DNA of 64,000 bases from Chinchilla lanigera (lineage: Eukaryota; Chordata; Mammalia; Rodentia; Chinchillidae), in the NCBI RefSeq assembly GCF_000276665.1, contig NW_004955417.1:28921748-28985747 (forward strand), in the 5' to 3' direction. Below, one piece after another: positions 58,152-64,000 of this stretch (positions within the stretch are counted from its first letter, which is position 1; every line of letters begins with the position of its first letter). Both the position numbers and the translations under genes were made by a program. The notes below the pieces were generated by a model. It was not told the DNA's origin and searched no databases. It saw only the letters and a list, made by a program, of their open reading frames with translations.

Positions 58152-60304
58152 ATTGTGACCCTGCAAGAAACAAAACTGTGGAGACAAACACACCTAGAGG
58201 GAGAACAACACTGTCTAAGCCATTCAAATGTGTCTTCCAAAGAGTTCCATTGTTTCTATCAGAATGATGTTGAAGCACTTGAAAGACCTGATAAAAGAAC
58301 ATCACCAAAAATTTTAGGTCTGGGGAAACAACTTGAGTGCACTTAGGCAGAAAATCCTAGAGACGCCCAAGGAAACTACACTTCGACAGCTCCAAAGCTG
58401 CTTCTCCATCCCACCCCACTAGGGTGACACAAACTGGAATCCAGGGTGAAGCATCTGAACGTTGTTCATGTAACTCGAATCCCAATCCATGAACAGTCCC
58501 TGCGGAAGGAACGGGCAGAACATTCAGGAGAGACCACTGCGGAGGAGTGGCTGGAGAGCACCGGGACAACCAGAAGAAGTAGAGGCGTTCTGCGGGGACG
58601 GAGGACCACGTTGGGTTACGTGACGCCGAGGTCAGACCGGAAGCTGAAGGTGTTCCTGGGCAGTTAGGCACTTGCAGGTCTTCATGACTTTTCCTGCAGA
58701 CTGAGCCAGGAAGAAGTGAGAGGGAGAGGTGAGCGTGCCACAGACGCTCTTGTAACCAATACCTGTATTCTTGACTGCCCTGTAAATTCTGGAACTTCTC
58801 TGGAACTCTGCATTCATGGAGAAAGTCATTCATTACCGTGTACCTCTGACTCCTTCCCGAAAAGGTTCCAAACTTCAGAATTTAAGTGTACACTTCCAGA
58901 GAAATTTGTTCCCATATTAAATTTTTCCAAATCCACTGCTTATTTTTTCCAGATTATTGGAAGTTGTTTTTGTTCCTTGTCCCTTGATGGCTTTAGGCTT
59001 TCTATACTACATTTCAGTCATTTCTTTTAAGTTTCATCATTCCAGCCTTTACCTCTTACTAACTTGGGTTTACCAGTTCATAGATTTGTGAAGTTTATCC
59101 TCAGTGTAACTGATAATGTGCTCCATTCGATAATCATAGATTAGGAGAGGTGTAGTATGGATTAGAGGTATGGTCTCCCTTTCTTTCAAGGGCCCAGATG
59201 GAACTGCACTGTTTCACTCCTGTTGCTCCTGTTGTTGTTATAACCCTGGAAGCACACTTGGACCTTGGGGATGAGGACATCTCTGTTCTCATAATCAGCT
59301 CTCACTCCTAGCTGGCAGCTCATCCCTGCATAAATAAAATTTACATACAAGTGCCAGATCCTCTCCTCTTCTCTTGTACCCTGGCAGACCCGCACTGAAT
59401 TCATTAATTTAATTAGTTGAAGCATTTGTTGAAGAAATATGCACGGGGCTCAGAGTCTGAGGAGAAAAAGATGACTTTGACCTAACAGCAGCCCCAGAGA
59501 GTGGCTGGTGTGCAGGAGAAGAGGGAAGACTCTGGGGATGAGAGTGGAGCTCTGGTTACCCATGGCGGGGCGCAGAGAGGAGGTCTCTGCTGACCGTGAC
59601 CGGAAGTGGGAGTGGGAGTCCCCTGGCCTGGGTGGTAACTTCGCCTTGGACTCTACTGAAGTTGTTTTTGATGGAGAGAAAATGTTTAGTTTTTTGCAAG
59701 AAACAAAACAAAACCCTTCCTGGAAATTCCGCTGTGTGAAGGCCTCTGCATGCAATAGCCACCTTCCCTGGGTGGCACGACCCTTGGTCCTTGTCCTGCC
59801 TGAAGGATGGGGCTCTCAAGATGGGGACACTGCAAGCCACCGATGGGCACGGGGTGCAGACTATAGCCGCTGGCTGGACGAGGACTTCCTGTCCACACAC
59901 CCTAGAGGGGCAGCAGGGGGAGCGCCCCAGGAAGCTGGGTCTGGGCCTGTGTGTAGCTCAGACACTGCCTCCCAACCTCGCCTGGCACTGGAGCCTGGGG
60001 GACCTCACCTTGGCTGGGGAGGCCTTGGAGGATTTGGGTGGAAGAGGAGGGAAAGCCCTGGGGGTGGGGCCTGGGCCTTTGGCTCACAAGACTTTGAGAA
60101 AAATTCCTTTGGCCATAAAAGAAAATTGCAAAGGGCTGTTGTATTTTAAATTTTTTAAATTTAATACATTGTCACAAGGAAGGAAGGAATGAAAGGAACA
60201 TGTTGGCTGTTACCTGCAGTTTACGTGGGGTGATGCGCAAATACCTGCACATCACTTTCTGGGTTTTCATGGCAAAATCACCTCCTTCTCCTGCCTCTGA
60301 AGCT
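58152..60304. other. Intron 3 stretch with GC-rich block
   Basis: 59500-60100 is GC-rich and open for 213 codons on the plus strand (59508-60149); I recognise no domain or splice sites. 58350-58720 is also GC-richer. No gene called. Confidence 0.5.
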
Positions 60305-60413
60305 TGAACCCCGGGTCTTGTTACATTTCCCTGACGGGCCTTGAACATGTGATCCTCCTGCTTCAGCCTCCCAAGTAGCTGGGATTACAGGTGTGCAGGA
60401 CCACGCCCAGCCG
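60305..60413 (-). mobile_element. B1/Alu-like SINE, minus strand
   Basis: Antisense 7SL pattern: GGGTCTTGTTACATTTCCCT, CTCCTGCTTCAGCCTCCCAA, GTAGCTGGGATTACAGGTGT, CACGCCCAGCC. The A-rich end is absent or degraded. Confidence 0.82.
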
Positions 60414-61254
60414 GAATCTCTTCTGGATGGTAACAGGCAGCACAGCACTCTCTGCAACCACCTCTGTGTGCAGAAAGTCACAGACCTTCCCCAGGGAGTG
60501 AGACTTTAACACTTTCCTTTGCTTTTCTGCCCATTGCTGTTTTAACATAATGAACATTTTAGCGGAAGTAGTATGCAGAAAACACACAAGTATGTGTTAA
60601 TAGTAGTTGAGACATGTTATTTCTCACATAATTACACAGGCTCTAAGCCAGGTAACATAAAAGTGATTGAGTATCTTAGATTGACAGCACTCTTTCAATA
60701 TGTTTTTAATAAAAATGCATTATTTAATGTTATGGTATTCAGTTACATTTTCTGTATCATGCAATCAAAATTAAAAAAAAATACAAAAGAAAAGAAAAAA
60801 AGAGCAGGAAGCATTTTTCTCCATTTATAGCCTTTCCTCTTCCCTTTATCCCAACCCGTTTTCCTTTAAATTAGATGCTTTGCAAGAATGTTACTGTATT
60901 TCTCAGTTCAGGGCATTTTTCATTACCTTATAAATTAAATAAAAGGGAACACAGGATGTGTAAACAATAATTATAGTAATGTGATGAAAACAACAGCTGC
61001 TTAATAGGACAATAAATGAAATATTTTAAAATTATGCCCACCATTTCTAATACTGTAACTAAACAAAACAAATCTTCTTAAAACTGTTGTTATTTTTTTT
61101 TAAAGTCGCTAGACTAGCCCTTTTTAATTAGGCAGATAGGAGCAGTGGTGTCCCAGGCTGGGTGTGAGGGCCTGTTGTCCCTTGGTGATGAGCACTTCCT
61201 GTCTTGGGGACCTGCAGTGGACAAAGGCCGCAGCTCCTCCTACAAGGTGTGCGC
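60414..61254. other. AT-rich intron 3 stretch
   Basis: Unique sequence with an A-rich tract at 60770-60803; nothing recognised. Confidence 0.6.
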
Positions 61255-61515
61255 TGTTCTGGGAGGCAGTAGTAGTGGAGCCACAGCCAGGGAACCTGAA
61301 CAGCGGAAGTGTTTCCTTCCTATTCTGGAGGCCAAGATGGGGGTGCCAGAGGGTCGTCTGGGTTGGGCCTCACTCCCTGCTTGTCCTTCCCTGGCCTGTC
61401 CTCCTCATGAGAACCCTGTCCTGCTGGACTAGGGCCCCATTCTGTGACTCACTTAACCTGTCACCTCCCTGAGCAGTGAGTCTCCAGGCCCCTTCCCTCT
61501 GAGGCCTTAGCTCCA
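61255..61515 (-). mobile_element. MLT1-class LTR fragment, minus strand
   Basis: TTCTGGAGGCCAAGATGGGG, CTCCTCATGAGAACCCTGTC, GACTAGGGCCCCATTCTGTG, CTTAACCTGTCACCTCCCTG track the antisense MLT1 order 'ttctggaggc...ggacaccagtc...attagggcccacc...taattacctcc'. Diverged and partial. Confidence 0.6.
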
Positions 61516-63724
61516 TCCTGTGACCCTGGATGGGACAGATCCAGTCCTTACAGAATGGGTGAGGGTGCAGTAACTGAAGTCTTCCCAGGGAAAGGACGGG
61601 GAGATCTGGGCAGGTGGCCCAGCCAGGGATGGGAGAAAGGGGACTTCCCCTCCCTGTACTAGAGTATGGGACTCCTGTCTGGAAGAATGGGTGTCCTGAG
61701 GTGTGGGTGAGGGGAGGGGAGGCCTGACCCGCAGTGGGCCACTGAAGTGGGCTGGCCCGGAGCCCAGGCCTCTTGAACCTCTGCAGAGAGGAGAGCTTCA
61801 CAGTGGTGGCAGCAGGCAGACAGCTCGCCAGGGGCGTCCGCAGCCTGGCTGGTCTGCTGGGGTTTGAAGTGGGGCTTGCTGTCAGAGTCCTGGGGAATCT
61901 GGGTGCAGGAGGATCTCAAGAGGGTCAGGCAAAAGTGGGTGATTTCCCCAAGCTGAGGAATGAAGAAGCGGGAGCCAGGGAAGGCAGTCTGGCCCTGCGC
62001 GGGGAGGCCAGGCGGGTCGTTTGGTGCAGTAGAGCCTGGAGCCCCGGGGTCCGTATGGGGCAGGAGCAGTCAGGCTCACACTGCTCAGGGCAGTGGTCCA
62101 GGGCAGGGCTGGGACAGTGAGGAGCGGTGGCGCGGGCCTGTGTTCACCTTGGAACTGGGTATGAGTGCAGAGGAGGAGAGACACACACCTGGCTCTCTGT
62201 GTGTCAGTGTGTGCACGAGTGTGCAGGTGCGTGTGTGTATGTATGCGTGTGTGCTTGTGCAGGTGATTTCCTTCCCTTGAGCTAAGTTAAAGCCGGGCTC
62301 CTTGTGGCTGTAGGAATAAAACATACTGTTTTTATCCTCTAAGGGAAAAATGGTTTATTCATTTTGAAAAAAAGTGGAATTGTTTTGTTGTTAAATTTAG
62401 TGATTATATTTACATGGAGTGTAAACTAAAAATAAGTATGAAGTTTTTAAAAGCACACGATCACATAAAATGCACATTTTTCACATTCTTGACATAATGG
62501 TGTATATTACAGGAAAAATGCTTTGATGATAAAGAACAAGTAGATATTTTTGAAAAGCTCAAATTATTAATTCATGTAAAATCATAATTACAATTATGTG
62601 GCAAAATTAATTTCCTATAAAATAGGGTTTTCTGTCTTGAAAATGGAACCAAATTATTTCAGGAACTCATATAGCTTGAGGCTAACATTTCATGCCAATA
62701 ATTCATTATTAATATATAGTGGAATATTTTAGCACATTTTTTAAATTAAAAGAAGAAGTTGTTAGCTAATTCAGTCTTCTCGATTTTACTCATTCTTTAA
62801 TTTTAAAGGTAAACAGAGCAAAATGAAAAACAGCCAGATATTTTACTATTGTAAAATAAAGACAGCATTATATTTGACTATGAGAAAATGAATGAAATTT
62901 TTTAACCATAGCTTAAAAGTACCTGAAATTAATAATAGTCCGAATTCCCTTTGGGCACTTAGTAACCAGTCTGTGTAATCCCAGACATGTCATCCAGTTG
63001 GGCTCCATGACAGTCATTTCACAAACCTAAATCATTCAGACAAAAGGGTTGATAAGGATAGAATTAGTAAGTCAGAGTCCCGAGAGCATTTCTTTTTCAG
63101 TGCTCTTCTCTTCAAAGGGCAAAACAGAAACTACCAAGGATGAGCACTGCAGTCACACATTCTGCTCTGGGCGTTGCGTGCACCCCCGTGACTCTCCTTT
63201 TCCTTCGGATTTGTGACACCTGGCAATTACTGAGAGTTTCCACTGGGCCATTTACTGTGACCGGCACAAAAGGTGTAAAAGTAACCTCTCCTTGCGTTCT
63301 CTCTTAACAACTCCAGGGGTGCTGTTCCCATGGTGGCTGTGAGAAAACTGCAGCCTGGGAACAGTAACTCGCTGGCGACTCACCCGGGGCACAGGGCCCG
63401 TGACGTGGCTGAAACCCAGCGCCTAGCTCCGGAGACTGACCTGTCTCTGCGTCCTTCCTCTGTAGTTTTTATGCAACGAGCCTTTCTGGGTAGTGACCTC
63501 TGTTACTTGATACCACAGTTTAGTATCCCTCCTCCCAAATGGGGCTCTACCCTTACCATTCACCAAAAATACAAGCCAGGAAAATACATTTCCTATTTCT
63601 TCTCAGCCGTTTGTTGAGTTTAATGTCATGAACTTTTCAGAATCTAAGCTTTCCTTTTCTTACGGTTTAGATCTGAAACACACCCCACGCTCCTTCTGTA
63701 TGTGGAAGGTGGCTGGCTTGTGGG
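61516..63724. other. Intron 3 stretch, GC-rich then AT-rich
   Basis: 61550-62290 is GC-rich with overlapping open frames on both strands but no recognisable protein; a TG-rich repeat lies at 62197-62260. From 62330 the sequence is AT-rich and unique. Confidence 0.5.
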
Positions 63725-64000
63725 GCACCACCCTCATCCCTACATTCATCGCTGGGTGAGTCTGTCCTGACGGTGACGTTGCAAGGTGGGGCCTGGTGAG
63801 AGGCGGGTCCCGGGGCGTGTGGCGGGAAGGCTGCATCTCCCTCCCCGCGTCCTCCTCCTCTCGCTTCCTGACTGCCAGCAGGTGAGGCGCTCTCCTCTGC
63901 CAGACCTCTCCACCACGCGGCTTCTGCCTTGGAGCTGTTGGGCTGTAGAACGAGCCCCCTGAAACTGTGAGCTCAAAATCTTTCCTCCTTTCAGCTGTGA
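63725..64000 (+). mobile_element. MaLR-class LTR, cut by window end
   Basis: GGTGACGTTGCAAGGTGGGG, CCTGGTGAGAGGCGGGTCCC, CTCTGCCAGACCTCTCCACC and AACTGTGAGCTCAAAATCTT followed by TCCTCCTTTCAG fit the MST-like MaLR order. The polyadenylation region is changed (CAAAATCTTT) and the 3' terminus lies beyond the window. Confidence 0.65.

Larger units (their letters stand above)
50905..64000 (+). other. ZFPM2: ZFPM2 intron 3, 5' part
   Basis: This starts at the strong donor G|GTAGGG. The next coding exon (expected to begin with the remainder of a glycine codon and then ELEV) does not occur before the window ends. Contains MIR, ID, MLT1 and MaLR fragments and several GC-rich unassigned blocks. Confidence 0.85.

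Overview
This window is vertebrate nuclear DNA, almost certainly from a non-murid rodent. Several copies of one tRNA-Ala-derived ID SINE family lie in it with near-intact target-site duplications. There are also B1 and B1-ID dimer SINEs, decayed L1 3' ends, MIR and MaLR/MLT1 fragments. No bacterial-style operons, CRISPR arrays or tRNA genes are present. The ID consensus and the lack of murid B2 SINEs suggest a beaver-, squirrel- or gopher-like lineage; beaver is my best guess, held loosely.

The only gene I can support is ZFPM2 (FOG2), the multi-zinc-finger cofactor of GATA factors, on the + strand. Two short internal coding exons are present with correct splice sites and matching phases: 25749-25907 (159 bp) and 50803-50904 (102 bp). 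They are the second and third coding exons and encode an acidic segment between the N-terminal NuRD-binding motif and the PR-like/zinc-finger part. Both have lengths divisible by three and phase-1 borders on both sides. The first coding exon, all zinc fingers and the promoter lie outside the window. The window therefore reads as: the 3' part of intron 1 (1-25748), exon 2, all of intron 2 (25908-50802, 24,895 bp), exon 3, and the 5' part of intron 3 (50905-64000).

Intron 1 holds B1, MIR, ID, MaLR and L1 insertions, a 288-bp direct repeat duplicated about 1 kb apart (11629 and 12632), and a 100-N assembly gap inside an ID element (14058-14157). Target-site duplications around the gap suggest a local misassembly. 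Intron 2 is mostly AT-rich unique DNA, with three L1 3'-end fragments, two young ID insertions, one MaLR LTR and two B1-ID dimers. Intron 3 carries MIR remnants, two ID elements in head-on opposition, an MLT1 fragment that ends in a perfect (TAATC)12 microsatellite, GC-rich unassigned blocks and the start of a MaLR LTR at the window end.

I found no undescribed biological system. The observations most worth checking are the probable misassembly, the recent direct and tandem duplications, the inverted L1 structure, and the frame-neutral ZFPM2 exons with a weak donor after exon 2.
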